Numbered from the stretch's first letter, positions 36,070 through 45,274 are shown. The stretch: DNA of 64,000 nucleotides from Rs1 sp029027825 (GCA_029027825.1 CP093399.1:4712001-4776000); one strand, 5' to 3'. Notes: a model not told the origin generated them from the sequence alone. Translations and numbers: made by a program.

Positions 36070-37209
36070 ATGGCAGAAGATAGCGGTCAGGAGAAAACCG
36101 AAGACCCCACCCCCAAACGCATTAAAGAGGCGCGTGAAAAAGGCGATGTTCCCCGCTCGAAAGACCTTAATACGACTATATTATTGTTGGTAGCGTCATC
36201 GGCGGTGTTAGTTTTCGGTGCAGAGGCCATCACTGATTTGGGAAATATGATGCTCGATAACTTCACCTTGAGCCGCGAGGAGATTTTTGATACTAAATAT
36301 ATGCTAATTAATTTTGCCTCATCCACCCTAGATTCAGTGTGGGCGGTTATTAGCTTTATGGCGGTGGTGTTAGTGGCGGCTCTGGTCGGGCCTATTAGCT
36401 TAGGAGGGTGGAACTTTAGCGGTAAAGCGCTCGCACCTAAAGGGAGTAGAATGGACCCGCTAGCGGGCCTAGGCAGAATGTTCTCTCTAAAGTCGCTAGT
36501 TGAACTGGCAAAAGCGATCGGCAAGTTCTGTATAGTCACGTCACTGGCACTGTATTTTCTGAATACTGTACAGCGGGACCTGTATGATTTAGGAAAAATG
36601 GATGTTTTTCTGGCAATGTCAGAATCGATTCAACTAATTGGCTGGGCTTTTTTAATTATTAGTTTGAGTCTAATCATCATCTCCTTAGTAGATGTGCCTT
36701 ATGTGTTGCACGAGTCAGCTGAAAAATTAAAAATGACTTTGCAAGAAGTGAAAGATGAGATGAAAAACACTGAGGGTAAGCCGGAAGTGAAAGGGCGGAT
36801 TCGACAGATGCAGCGAGAGATATCTCAGCGGCAAATGATGAAAGATGTTCCGCAGGCAGATGTTGTTATCACCAACCCCACTCACTACTCGGTAGCGCTA
36901 AAATACGAAGATAACCATCGAAATGCCCCGATCATCGTGGCTAAAGGCTCAGATTTCATGGCCTTAAAAATCAGAGAAGTAGCCAAAGAGCACGATATTC
37001 CGATCTTAGAGTCACCGCCATTGGCCAGAGCATTATATTACAGTGCGGAAATAGGTGATGAAGTCCCCACGGGCTTGTTTAAAGCGGTCGCGCAAGTACT
37101 AGCCTACGTCTTTCAATTAAAGCGCTTTAAACAGCGCACTTCGCCAAAGCCGGTAGAGCCCAATCAAAAAGACATAGAGATACCTAGTGAATATCGTCGC
37201 GATGACTAA
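36070..37209 (+). CDS. flhB: Flagellar export switch protein FlhB
   Basis: Membrane protein that switches export from rod/hook to filament substrates after self-cleavage. The 379-residue protein begins with EKTEDPTPKRIKEAREKGDV, has four membrane helices (about 30-210) and a cytoplasmic domain with the cleavage motif NPTH in DVVITNPTHYSVALKY (about residue 268). GAGG lies before the ATG. It ends the fliL-flhB group and faces the convergent YjbR-type gene. Confidence 0.97.
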   Translation: MAEDSGQEKTEDPTPKRIKEAREKGDVPRSKDLNTTILLLVASSAVLVFGAEAITDLGNMMLDNFTLSREEIFDTKYMLINFASSTLDSVWAVISFMAVVLVAALVGPISLGGWNFSGKALAPKGSRMDPLAGLGRMFSLKSLVELAKAIGKFCIVTSLALYFLNTVQRDLYDLGKMDVFLAMSESIQLIGWAFLIISLSLIIISLVDVPYVLHESAEKLKMTLQEVKDEMKNTEGKPEVKGRIRQMQREISQRQMMKDVPQADVVITNPTHYSVALKYEDNHRNAPIIVAKGSDFMALKIREVAKEHDIPILESPPLARALYYSAEIGDEVPTGLFKAVAQVLAYVFQLKRFKQRTSPKPVEPNQKDIEIPSEYRRDD

Positions 37210-37226
37210 ATATTAGGTGTGGATGC

Positions 37227-37646
37227 TTAAGTCTCAGTAGGTTCATATCGAGCATACAATTGTTCTGCGCTATATTGTAGCTCTAACGATGCCCTTTTTT
37301 TCTTGGTCATCCCTTTCACTACCAGCGCATAGGATCGATCAATCATCCTTTGAATTTCGCCAATCGGCAAACTGCCATCAAAAATTATAGTATTCCAATG
37401 TCGTTTGTTCATGTGGTAACCGGGTTTGACGGCGCTAAAAATATCTCTGAGCATTAAGGCCTCCTCTGGGTCACATTTCAAATTCATGTTAGTGGTTTTA
37501 GAGGTGACTCCCGGCTCTGCCCTTAAACCTAAAGTGGCGAACATTTTATCTTTTACTTTAAATACCGCGACATCAGGGCCAAAGGGAAAGTTTTCCCAAG
37601 CTTCTGGACGCGATAACAAGTAGTGGCGGGCAGTTTCATAGTCCAT
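37227..37646 (-). CDS. MmcQ/YjbR family protein
   Basis: A 139-residue cytoplasmic protein of the YjbR/CyaY-like fold. It begins MDYETARHYLLSRPEAWENF and contains FPFGPDVAVFKVKDKMFATL, LKCDPEEALMLRD and the ending motif GYHMNKRHWNTIIFDG, all usual for this family. Some relatives bind DNA; the role is not settled. It lies 25 bp after the RpiR regulator gene on the same strand and may be co-transcribed with it. Confidence 0.9.
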   Translation of the reverse strand: MDYETARHYLLSRPEAWENFPFGPDVAVFKVKDKMFATLGLRAEPGVTSKTTNMNLKCDPEEALMLRDIFSAVKPGYHMNKRHWNTIIFDGSLPIGEIQRMIDRSYALVVKGMTKKKRASLELQYSAEQLYARYEPTET

Positions 37647-37671
37647 TGTATACCTCGTAATATAGCAGTGC

Positions 37672-38562
37672 TTAACTTAAGCCCTTTGATCGATAACATT
37701 CTGGATCGCCAACATGGCCGGTAAAATGTCCATACAGTTTGGCTATTTTGTTCATGCGCTGCTCAACTTGGGGACCTAGCTCAATGAATACTCCATTGAC
37801 TAATAGATTCGCTAAGCTGGCCATTTGTGCGGTTGATTCCCAAAATAAATTAAATGAAGTAGGTACCACAAAAATTTCATCACTCACCTCATGGCCCCAA
37901 TCACAGTAGGGGTCGGTGACTAACGTCACGGCAATATTTTTTTCTTTAGCTGCAATGGCCAGTTGTTTGGCGCTGCGCGAATAGCGGCGCGCTTCAAAAA
38001 TTATTAGCGCGGCATCATTGTCATCGCTGGCTAGTACTTCTGAAAAACTACCACTGGCAAGGTCGATTAAATGCACACCTTCGCGTAAATACTGGAGTTG
38101 ATTGACAAATATTTGTGCCATGCCACGTTCAGTTTGAAAACCGGTCGCATAGACATTTTTTACTGTAGCTAGGCGTTTGACGACGCGATCCCACTCTGGG
38201 CTGTGTGCCATTTCGTAAACCGCTATTAAAGCCGTCATTTCTAGCTCTAAGCCGCGCGTTAATTGGTCTTCGCCGGCCTTAGCGCGATTTTGTAAATCGC
38301 TTAATCGCTCGCCTAATAGCCAGGGAGCATCACCGGTATCTTTTTTTAAATTACTTTTGAAATCTTTAAAGCCATCATAGCCAATTGCTTTACAAAATCG
38401 TCCTACCGTCGGTTCACTTACTTTTACTTTTGCCGCTAAACTCGCAGCAGTTTCAAAAGGTAGTGAGCTAATCTCAGCTAGCATGTAAGTAGCTATCACC
38501 CGGTCTGCCTTTGAAGCCGACAGCAGCGCTCCTGCTAGACGTTCGCGCAGTGGTTTTGACAT
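37672..38562 (-). CDS. MurR/RpiR-family transcriptional regulator
   Basis: A 296-residue regulator with an N-terminal RpiR helix-turn-helix (about 1-77: VIATYMLAEISSLPFETAA, SEPTVGRFCKAIGYDGFKDF) and a C-terminal SIS sugar-phosphate-binding domain (about 120-260). The family usually controls sugar or amino sugar catabolism by sensing a phosphorylated sugar. No sugar gene is next to it, so the target is unknown. The 248 bp upstream separate it from the divergent YdcH-like gene. Confidence 0.88.
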   Translation of the reverse strand: MSKPLRERLAGALLSASKADRVIATYMLAEISSLPFETAASLAAKVKVSEPTVGRFCKAIGYDGFKDFKSNLKKDTGDAPWLLGERLSDLQNRAKAGEDQLTRGLELEMTALIAVYEMAHSPEWDRVVKRLATVKNVYATGFQTERGMAQIFVNQLQYLREGVHLIDLASGSFSEVLASDDNDAALIIFEARRYSRSAKQLAIAAKEKNIAVTLVTDPYCDWGHEVSDEIFVVPTSFNLFWESTAQMASLANLLVNGVFIELGPQVEQRMNKIAKLYGHFTGHVGDPECYRSKGLS

Positions 38563-38810
38563 ATATATATCCTAAATTTTAAGCCGAGAATTCCATAGTA
38601 AATTATAACCTGATTGGCTATCACACGTCCCTATCTTATATCGTCATTAAATAAAGTGATGAGTATCAACAGCGTGCATTGTTGGCTGAAAATTAGAGTG
38701 AAATATTAATCAGCTGATTGTTGATTGATCTTGATACAGGTCAATGTACCGACTGGGATTAAGCGTAATGTAATAATTAGTGATGAATTTTTAATGAGAG
38801 GATCTATTCA

Positions 38811-39056
38811 ATGAGTTTAGTAAAACACGATTTATTACACGAGTTTCCAGAGCATCGCCAAGCTATTCACGAGTTGAAAATGAGCGATAGACACTTTGCT
38901 AGATTATTTGAGCAATACCATGAAGTCGATCATGAAGTACATCGCATCGAACAAAGTGTAGAAACCCCCAGTGATGAATACACTGAAAGTAAAAAAAAGC
39001 AGCGTCTACACTTAAAAGATCAGCTGCATACTATGATTTTAAAGCACGCTGTATAA
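38811..39056 (+). CDS. YdcH-like DUF465 protein
   Basis: An 81-residue helical protein with the DUF465 signature: HDLLHEFPEHRQAIHELK, DRHFARLFEQYHEVDHEVHR and LKKQRLHLKDQL-type end (here KKKQRLHLKDQLHTMI). It probably forms an antiparallel coiled coil; its function is unknown. A strong GAGAGGA ribosome site precedes the ATG, and a hairpin follows the stop. Confidence 0.88.
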   Translation: MSLVKHDLLHEFPEHRQAIHELKMSDRHFARLFEQYHEVDHEVHRIEQSVETPSDEYTESKKKQRLHLKDQLHTMILKHAV

Positions 39057-39059
39057 AGG

Positions 39060-39132
39060 CAGCCGTGTAGAAAAACTGCCTACTTGCTTGAACGCTATGT
39101 AGTGGGCAGTTTTAGTGAACTACACTCGGCTT
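39060..39132 (+). terminator. Hairpin after the YdcH-like gene
   Basis: An inner pair aaaactgcc / gggcagtttt (about 39072-39114) is nested inside an outer pair gccgtgtag / ctacactcggc, allowing a long stem directly after the stop codon. There is no clean T-run apart from the inner tttt, so termination is likely but not certain. From here to the nrdJ promoter (39133-39454) I see no gene. Confidence 0.5.
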
Positions 39133-39454
39133 ATTAATTCAGCTTAGTCACTGCATTTCAAATATTAAATAGCTGGTATGGCAGAGTGAATTCTATTTTG
39201 TTAGCCGTACATTTAAGCTAGTCGTTGCATGCTAAAGCAGTGATAATTTTCCTTAATTCAGCGCTTATCGCCTGACCTTTGGTCTTCTATAAATCCGAGT
39301 TAGTATCATGGGTGCCTTTACTCGCGGTGACAATCTGTGCTGTAGACGATCGTCCATTAGTACGGAATATTCCTCTATTTCAGCAATCGGAAATTTTCGG
39401 CAGTCTTGAAGTATTAGTAAAGTGGGTTGTTATGCACCTCTAATGTTACTAAAT

Positions 39455-39483
39455 TTGACTCAAAACATATTAATGTAAATAAT
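39455..39483 (+). promoter_or_regulatory. Candidate sigma-70 promoter of nrdJ
   Basis: TTGACT (39455-39460), a 17-bp spacer and AATAAT (39478-39483) form a plausible -35/-10 pair. It sits just upstream of the two NrdR-like boxes, a layout that would let NrdR block transcription. Confidence 0.45.
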
Positions 39484-39500
39484 TCTCATTAAGATATATT

Positions 39501-39545
39501 ACTATATATAGTGTTTGTGTATGATTTAATGTCTATATACAGTGT
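39501..39545. promoter_or_regulatory. Two NrdR boxes upstream of nrdJ
   Basis: actatatatagtgt (39501-39514) and tctatatacagtgt (39532-39545) are alike and start exactly 31 bp apart, about three helical turns. NrdR, the ATP-cone repressor of ribonucleotide reductase genes, recognises pairs of 16-bp boxes of type ACWCWATATATWGTGT with this spacing. The second box overlaps an upstream candidate start of nrdJa, supporting the ATG at 39593. Confidence 0.8.
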
Positions 39546-39592
39546 TATTTGTATTAATGATAAAAAATAATCAATCAATTGAGGACCGATAC

Positions 39593-41749
39593 ATGGAAGC
39601 GGTGCAAGAAGTAATTTTTGAGAAAGAAATCGCGCGCGATATACCATTACAAGCAGCGTCTTTCGATATTTGGGATATTAAGTATTGTTTGAAAGATAGG
39701 GAGGGGGTGCGTATTGATAAAGATGTAGAGGCGAGCTTAGAGCGTATCGCCACCGCTCTCGCTGGTGTTGAAAAGGACAAAAAACTGCAAACTCACTGGT
39801 ATAAGAAGTTTCTATGGGCGCTGCGCCATGGTGCGACACCTGCTGGTAGAGTCATCTCCAATGCTGGTGCACAGAACCATAAACCGGCTACTTCGACGAT
39901 TAATTGTACGGTATCTGGCATTTTACATGATTCAATGGATGACATTTTAAGTAAGAATCATCAAGCGGGTCTCACGTTGAAAGCGGGTTGTGGCATCGGT
40001 TATGAATTTTCGACACTGCGGCCTAAAGGTGCCTATGTGACAGGTGCTGGTGCGACTACTTCTGGGCCGCTGTCGTTCATGGATATCTTTGACAAGATGT
40101 GTTTTACCGTATCATCTGCAGGGGGAAGACGTGGGGCGCAAATGGCAACATTTGATATCGGTCATCCCGACGTCTTAGATTTTATCAAAGCCAAGCGTGA
40201 AGACGGTAGACTCAGACAGTTTAACTTGTCGCTATTAATCACCAATCTGTTTATGCAAGCGGTGCAAAATGATCAAGATTGGCCGCTGGCTTTCCCGCTA
40301 AGTATTGCGCAGCAGACGCGCGAGCCAATAGATCTTAATGATAGCAGTCTTATTATTTGGCGAGATTGGCCAATTGTAGAAGACTACGTCACAAATGAGC
40401 AAGGGCTGGTAGCCTGCCAAATAAGCAAAGTGATCAAGGCAAAAAAATTGTGGAATTTGATCATGGCTTCCACCTATGATTTTGCTGAGCCTGGCTTTAT
40501 TTTAATAGATGAAGTTAATACGCTGAATAATAATTGGTTTTGTGAGAATATTCGCGCAACCAACCCCTGTGGAGAACAGCCATTACCTGCTTATGGCAGC
40601 TGTTTATTAGGTTCTATCAATCTAACTAAATTTGTTCATTTTCCGTTTACTGATAAGGCTAGTTTTGACTGGGATGGCTTTAGAAAAACCGTCAGTATAT
40701 TTACCCGTATGTTAGACAACGTGGTTGAAATTAATGGTCTGCCGCTAGAGGAACAGCGTCAAGAGATACTGCGTAAACGTCGTCACGGTATGGGCTACTT
40801 AGGGCTTGGATCAGTGATTACTATGCTGAAAATGCGTTATGGAGAGAGGGACTCCGTCAGTTTTACTGAGCAGGTAAGTAAGGAGTTAGCACTGGCTGGA
40901 TGGCGTGCTGGGCTGGCTTTGGCAAAAGAAAAGGGCAGTGCTCCAATCATGGAAGAAGAGTTCGAACTCAGTGCTAAAATGATTCGCCAACGACCGGAAA
41001 TACTAGCAGATGGCTATCAGTTGGGAGACAAAATAAAAGGCCGAGTGCTGCACGCTAAATACAGTCGATATATGCAAAAAATCGCGGCCGAAGATCCGCA
41101 ACTGGTTGCAGATTTGGCTAAATATGGAAGTCGTTTTACCCACCATAGTTCAATTGCTCCGACGGGTACCATCGCGCTGTCACTGGGTAACAATGTCAGC
41201 AATGGTATCGAGCCGAGCTTCGCTCATCACTATGCGCGCAATATTATCCGTGAAGGCAAAAAATCGAAACAAAAGGTCGACGTGTTTTCCTATGAGTTAC
41301 TCGCTTATCGGGCTTGGATAAATGCTCAGGCAATGCCTTTCAGCACAGATGCTGATGCCCAGCTTCCAGAGTATTTTATATCGGCGGATGATGTACAACC
41401 GAAACAGCATGTGGATATCCAAGCTGCCGCGCAAATATGGATAGATTCATCTATATCTAAAACGGCCAATGTGGCAACTGATTATCCTTTTGAGAAATTT
41501 AAGGATATTTATCAGTATGCGTATCAGCAGGGGCTGAAAGGTTGTACTACTTTTCGCTTTAACCCCGAAGTTTTTCAAGGAGTTTTAGTTACAGAGCAAA
41601 ATTTAGCCAATACTCTATATCAGTTTACCTTAGAAGATGGCTCTGTTGTCGAGCTTAAAGGAAATCAAGAAATTGAATACGACGGTGAAATTCACAACGC
41701 GGCAAACTTATACGATGCACTTAAAGAAGGTTATTACGGTAAATTGTGA
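39593..41749 (+). CDS. nrdJa: Adenosylcobalamin-dependent ribonucleotide reductase, catalytic part (NrdJa)
   Basis: Class II reductase that makes deoxyribonucleotides using a cobalamin-derived radical, independent of oxygen. The ATG at 39593 (MEAVQEVIFEKEIARD) follows GAGG at 39580; an earlier start falls inside an NrdR box. The 718 residues include TSTINCTVSGI with one redox Cys, GCGIGYEFSTLRPKGAYV, NPCGEQPLPAYGSCLLGSIN with the active-site Cys and Glu, and SIAPTGTIAL. The protein lacks the C-terminal zinc/redox tail of single-chain NrdJ, which is encoded by the next gene, as in Pseudomonas. Confidence 0.93.
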   Translation: MEAVQEVIFEKEIARDIPLQAASFDIWDIKYCLKDREGVRIDKDVEASLERIATALAGVEKDKKLQTHWYKKFLWALRHGATPAGRVISNAGAQNHKPATSTINCTVSGILHDSMDDILSKNHQAGLTLKAGCGIGYEFSTLRPKGAYVTGAGATTSGPLSFMDIFDKMCFTVSSAGGRRGAQMATFDIGHPDVLDFIKAKREDGRLRQFNLSLLITNLFMQAVQNDQDWPLAFPLSIAQQTREPIDLNDSSLIIWRDWPIVEDYVTNEQGLVACQISKVIKAKKLWNLIMASTYDFAEPGFILIDEVNTLNNNWFCENIRATNPCGEQPLPAYGSCLLGSINLTKFVHFPFTDKASFDWDGFRKTVSIFTRMLDNVVEINGLPLEEQRQEILRKRRHGMGYLGLGSVITMLKMRYGERDSVSFTEQVSKELALAGWRAGLALAKEKGSAPIMEEEFELSAKMIRQRPEILADGYQLGDKIKGRVLHAKYSRYMQKIAAEDPQLVADLAKYGSRFTHHSSIAPTGTIALSLGNNVSNGIEPSFAHHYARNIIREGKKSKQKVDVFSYELLAYRAWINAQAMPFSTDADAQLPEYFISADDVQPKQHVDIQAAAQIWIDSSISKTANVATDYPFEKFKDIYQYAYQQGLKGCTTFRFNPEVFQGVLVTEQNLANTLYQFTLEDGSVVELKGNQEIEYDGEIHNAANLYDALKEGYYGKL

Positions 41750-41804
41750 TTAGTAGAAGCAGTCATAATATTAGATCGTAATTTTTGGAATAAAGGGAAA
41801 ATCT

Positions 41805-42554
41805 ATGTCAGTTGATGTAAAAAACACGCTTAAAATAGATAAGAAGATAGTTGCTTTTAAAGTACTAACCAAAGAGCTGAATGAAGAGCAGGCGCCTGCT
41901 AAAAAACCATCAGTAAAAGTAGATCAGCCCATTCAAGCGGAGCTAGCGGTCGAGGTTATGCATGAGAAATTGACTCGTCCAGATTTTTTAATGGGATCCA
42001 CCTATAAAATTAAAACCCCGATTCACGAGCACACCTTGTTTATCACCATCAATGATGTGGTGCTCAATCAAGGCACGGAACATGAACAACGTCACCCTTA
42101 TGAAATTTTCATCAATTCGAAAAACATGGATCATTTCATGTGGGTAGTGGCGTTAACTCGGCTTATCTCTGCGGTGTTTCGCAAGGGCGGGGATGTCACC
42201 TTTATGGTCGAGGAGCTAAAGGAAGTCTTTGATCCGAAAGGCGGCTACTTTAAAAAGGGTGGTCGATTTATGCCGTCCCTCGTCGCCGAAATTGGTGAGG
42301 CACTGGAAACGCACTTAAAAATGATTGGCTTGCTAGAAGGCGAGGCACTCGATGAACACCAGCGCAAAGTGTTAGCTGAAAAACGTGATTTATACGAGAG
42401 TATGCAAAGTCAACAAAACCCTGATGCGGTAAATGATGATGGAGTTAAATTTCCCAGAGGCTCGACACTTTGCCCTAAATGTCATACCAAAGCGGCGATT
42501 ATCATGGATGGTTGCTCTACATGTTTGAACTGCGGAGACAGTAAGTGCTCTTAG
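41805..42554 (+). CDS. nrdJb: Class II ribonucleotide reductase C-terminal subunit (NrdJb)
   Basis: A 249-residue protein corresponding to the C-terminal part of NrdJ. It has a TSCPD-like middle segment (RKGGDVTFMVEELKEVFDPKG in two parts, with GEALETHLKMIGL) and ends in a cysteine-rich tail: CPKC, CSTC and CGDSKC, likely to pass electrons to the active site. It lies 55 bp after nrdJa behind an AAAGGGA ribosome site and is surely co-transcribed. The two-gene form is known from Pseudomonas aeruginosa. Confidence 0.88.
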   Translation: MSVDVKNTLKIDKKIVAFKVLTKELNEEQAPAKKPSVKVDQPIQAELAVEVMHEKLTRPDFLMGSTYKIKTPIHEHTLFITINDVVLNQGTEHEQRHPYEIFINSKNMDHFMWVVALTRLISAVFRKGGDVTFMVEELKEVFDPKGGYFKKGGRFMPSLVAEIGEALETHLKMIGLLEGEALDEHQRKVLAEKRDLYESMQSQQNPDAVNDDGVKFPRGSTLCPKCHTKAAIIMDGCSTCLNCGDSKCS

Positions 42555-42560
42555 AAAACC

Positions 42561-42617
42561 TCTGAACAAGCCAAATATGCACTCTGCTGCATCGGATAAA
42601 GGCGAGGCTTGTTCAGA
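42561..42617. repeat. 12-bp inverted repeat after nrdJb
   Basis: tctgaacaagcc (42561-42572) and ggcttgttcaga (42606-42617) are perfect complements with a 33-base spacer. Position just after the nrdJb stop suggests a terminator, but there is no T-run. The ends also resemble ttgttcaga at 15937 and 20420, so it may belong to repeat family C. Confidence 0.5.
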
Positions 42618-42701
42618 AAATTACTGCTGTAGGCTAATTTCATCATCGATTAGATGAGAGCTGTTTGCATCTACTATTCAATCCGTTTATGATACGCGCA
42701 C

Positions 42702-42789
42702 GTTAGTCGGGGGGCCTTTAGGGCTGAGATGGTATTTAATACTGGACCCGCTGAACCTGATCCAACTGATATTGGCGTAGGGAACTAAC
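42702..42789 (+). ncRNA. TPP riboswitch (THI element)
   Basis: The closing stem is gttagt (42702-42707) with actaac (42784-42789). Inside it are the invariant blocks gggctgagat (42721-42730), acccgctgaacctgatc (42746-42762) and ggcgtagggaa (42774-42784) of the thiamine-pyrophosphate riboswitch. It ends about 50 bases before the thiD start, so control is probably by sequestering the start region when TPP is bound; no obvious intrinsic terminator follows. Confidence 0.96.
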
Positions 42790-42841
42790 TTGATCGATCA
42801 CCTTCGTCTATCAAGTTGTCCGCGCCCTTTTAGGAGCATTC

Positions 42842-43714
42842 GTGGACAACCCACTCCCTTTTTCTACCCAAGACAGCACTTCTTCAACTGCGCAGACTCA
42901 AAGCCCTATTGTATTGAGTGTCGCCGGTTCCGACAGCGGTGGTGGCGCGGGTATTCAAGCTGATATCAAAGCTATTTCCGCCACTGGCAGCTACGCCTGT
43001 ACCGTGATCACCGCATTGACCGCGCAAAATACTTGTGGCGTCAGTGCGGTACTGCCTGTATCTCAAGACTTTATCAAAGCACAGTTTGAGGCAGTTTTTA
43101 CTGATATCGCGGTCGATGTGGTGAAAATAGGTATGCTAGGGGATGCCGCAACTATTCGTACTGTCGCCGAGGCGCTGCGTCAATATCCGGTTAAGCAAAT
43201 CGTATTAGACCCGGTGATGGTGGCGACCAGCGGCGATCTGTTATTGGAAAAATCGGCAATCTCTAGTTTGATCACTGAACTATTGCCGATGGCGACCGTT
43301 GTCACCCCCAATATAGCAGAGGCGCTGGCTCTTTTAAGTCTCGACCCCGAGCAGAAAATCAATACCGAGTCACAAAGTTTGGCGCTGTGTCGCGATCTTT
43401 TGGCGCTGGGTTGTCAGTCGGTGTTAGTCAAAGGTGGCCATCAAGACACCCCACTGAGTTGTGATTACTGGTTGAGTGATCAGCGACAACAGATTTTTTC
43501 TAGCCCGCGAATCGACACGCCAAACACCCATGGCACGGGTTGCACACTCTCCTCGGCGATCGCCTCTTTTCTGGCACAAGGACACTCCTTAACCGCTGCT
43601 ATCGATTTAGCTAAACAGTATATTACTCAGGCGATTCGTCATGGGAAGCAGTTGCATATCGGTAGCGGCAGCGGCCCTGTAGAACACTTTTTTGCGCAGA
43701 AACATAATGACTAG
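42842..43714 (+). CDS. thiD: Hydroxymethylpyrimidine/phosphomethylpyrimidine kinase
   Basis: Phosphorylates HMP and HMP-phosphate to HMP-pyrophosphate, the pyrimidine half of thiamine. The 290-residue protein has a GTG start with AGGAG upstream, a 25-residue polar lead, then LSVAGSDSGGGAGIQADIKA, VKIGMLGDAATIRTVAEAL and the anion-hole motif HGTGCTLSSAIASFLAQG. It is the first gene after the TPP riboswitch and overlaps the ATPase gene by 8 bp. Confidence 0.95.
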   Translation: MDNPLPFSTQDSTSSTAQTQSPIVLSVAGSDSGGGAGIQADIKAISATGSYACTVITALTAQNTCGVSAVLPVSQDFIKAQFEAVFTDIAVDVVKIGMLGDAATIRTVAEALRQYPVKQIVLDPVMVATSGDLLLEKSAISSLITELLPMATVVTPNIAEALALLSLDPEQKINTESQSLALCRDLLALGCQSVLVKGGHQDTPLSCDYWLSDQRQQIFSSPRIDTPNTHGTGCTLSSAIASFLAQGHSLTAAIDLAKQYITQAIRHGKQLHIGSGSGPVEHFFAQKHND

Positions 43715-44447
43715 TGTGCAAATTAGCCGTGCCTCACTGCACTATGAAAATGGCCCACAGCCGATATTTAGTCACTTAGATTTACTCTTGCCAGCGGGTC
43801 AATGGACCTGTTTACTCGGTGCCAGTGGTTGTGGAAAAACCAGTTTGCTGCGGCTGCTCGCCGGACTAATTGAGCCTCAGCACCAAGTCAGCGCTCAAAT
43901 AAGCTGTAGTGATGGTCTGCCGATCGATAATCGTATCGCCTATATGGCGCAGCAAGATTTGCTGCTGCCCTGGTTGAATGTACTCGACAATGTCTGTCTC
44001 AAAGCTAAGTTAACCCAAGGTAAAGTAGACGCGAGCCAATACCAAAGAGCTCGCCAACTGCTGGCACAATTAAATTTGAAAGATATAGAAAAATCGCTGC
44101 CTGAACAGTTATCCGGCGGGATGAGACAACGTGTGGCACTGGCGCGTACGCTGATGCAAGACACGCCTATCGTGCTGATGGACGAGCCGTTTTCCGCCCT
44201 AGATGCAGTAAATCGTTATAAGCTGCAAGCCTTAGCCGCTGAAGTATTTCACAATCGTACCGTACTATTCATCACCCACGATCCACAGGAGGCACTGCGA
44301 CTCGCCGACCATCTATATATCTTTAATGCACAGCGACAGTTAGAGGTCTTGCCGCTGCCTAGCTCTGTACCGCCCAGAGCTATCGATGCCGAACTCGGTG
44401 CCTGCCAACAAGAACTCTTGCTCAAGATGCACAGCCAATATGAATAA
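43707..44447 (+). CDS. thiZ: ABC transporter ATPase for thiamine pyrimidine precursor
   Basis: ATPase of an import system of the nitrate/taurine/ThiXYZ type. The ATG at 43707 lies within the thiD stop region; an upstream in-frame start would add five residues. The 246 residues include Walker A LLGASGCGKTSLLRLLAG, Q-loop MAQQDLLLPW, signature LSGGMRQRVALARTL and Walker B PIVLMDEPFSALDA. Its end overlaps the permease gene by 8 bp. Confidence 0.92.
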   Translation: MTSVQISRASLHYENGPQPIFSHLDLLLPAGQWTCLLGASGCGKTSLLRLLAGLIEPQHQVSAQISCSDGLPIDNRIAYMAQQDLLLPWLNVLDNVCLKAKLTQGKVDASQYQRARQLLAQLNLKDIEKSLPEQLSGGMRQRVALARTLMQDTPIVLMDEPFSALDAVNRYKLQALAAEVFHNRTVLFITHDPQEALRLADHLYIFNAQRQLEVLPLPSSVPPRAIDAELGACQQELLLKMHSQYE

Positions 44448-45249
44448 ATCTACCACTGGCACTGTGCCAATTTCACTGCTATCACTTAGTCGCTACGCCA
44501 GTCTATGGCGTTTAATTGTCACTGTGTCAGTACTGTTAGCACTGTGGCAGGGGATCGTCAGCGTCTTTGAGATGCCTCCCTTTATCTTGCCACCGCCGCT
44601 GCTAGTGTTGCAAAAATTAATTGAAAACTACCCGCTGCTTTTTCACCACGCCCTAATTACCTTAAGTGAAATTGTCTTAGGACTGATACTAGGGGTATCT
44701 ATGGGATTGCTATTTGCGCTGCAAATGCTGTTGTTTAAACCAGTACGCCGCTGGTTGCTACCGGTGTTGGTGGCGAGTCAGGCAGTGCCGGTATTTGCCT
44801 TGGCGCCAGTGTTAATGTTGTGGTTTGGTTACGGCATGAGCTCGAAAGTGATTATGGCGGCGCTGATTATATTTTTCCCGGTAACTACGACTTGCTTTGA
44901 TGGCTTGCGACATACACCGACTGGCTATTTGGATTTGGCCCACACAATGGGAGCCAACCGCTGGCGTCAGCTCTGGCTAATTCGTCTGCCCGCGGCACTG
45001 CCCACTTTGGCATCGGGGATTCGTGTGGCCGTGGTAGTCGCGCCGATCGGTGCTGTGGTCGGTGAGTGGGTGGGCTCCTCCGGTGGGCTGGGGTATCTAA
45101 TGCTGCAGTCTAATGCCCGCATGCAAATCGCCGACATGTTCGCCGCGCTGTTAGTATTGGCGCTGTTTTCGATTGGCCTCTATTACCTAACTGATTTACT
45201 TCTGAAACGATTTATCCCCTGGCATCGCGAATCGGCGAGCCGCTCATAA
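44440..45249 (+). CDS. thiX: ABC transporter permease for thiamine pyrimidine precursor
   Basis: Inner-membrane permease (269 residues) of the same importer. It shows about six membrane helices and the BPD-type loop HTMGANRWRQLWLIRLPAALP that docks on the ATPase. The start is ATG 44440, overlapping the ATPase stop (an ATGAATAA arrangement); a longer frame beginning at 44386 lies inside the ATPase gene and is not needed. Confidence 0.92.
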   Translation: MNKSTTGTVPISLLSLSRYASLWRLIVTVSVLLALWQGIVSVFEMPPFILPPPLLVLQKLIENYPLLFHHALITLSEIVLGLILGVSMGLLFALQMLLFKPVRRWLLPVLVASQAVPVFALAPVLMLWFGYGMSSKVIMAALIIFFPVTTTCFDGLRHTPTGYLDLAHTMGANRWRQLWLIRLPAALPTLASGIRVAVVVAPIGAVVGEWVGSSGGLGYLMLQSNARMQIADMFAALLVLALFSIGLYYLTDLLLKRFIPWHRESASRS

Positions 45250-45274
45250 CACTGCTCAATAAGAGAGATTTAGA

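Noticed and set aside
37426..37623. 65-codon plus-strand frame over the YjbR-type gene
   Set aside because: It is antisense to a well-supported gene with no ribosome site.
44386..44439. Longer start for the thiamine-precursor permease
   Set aside because: The extra codons lie within the ATPase gene, and ATG 44440 forms a normal coupled overlap.
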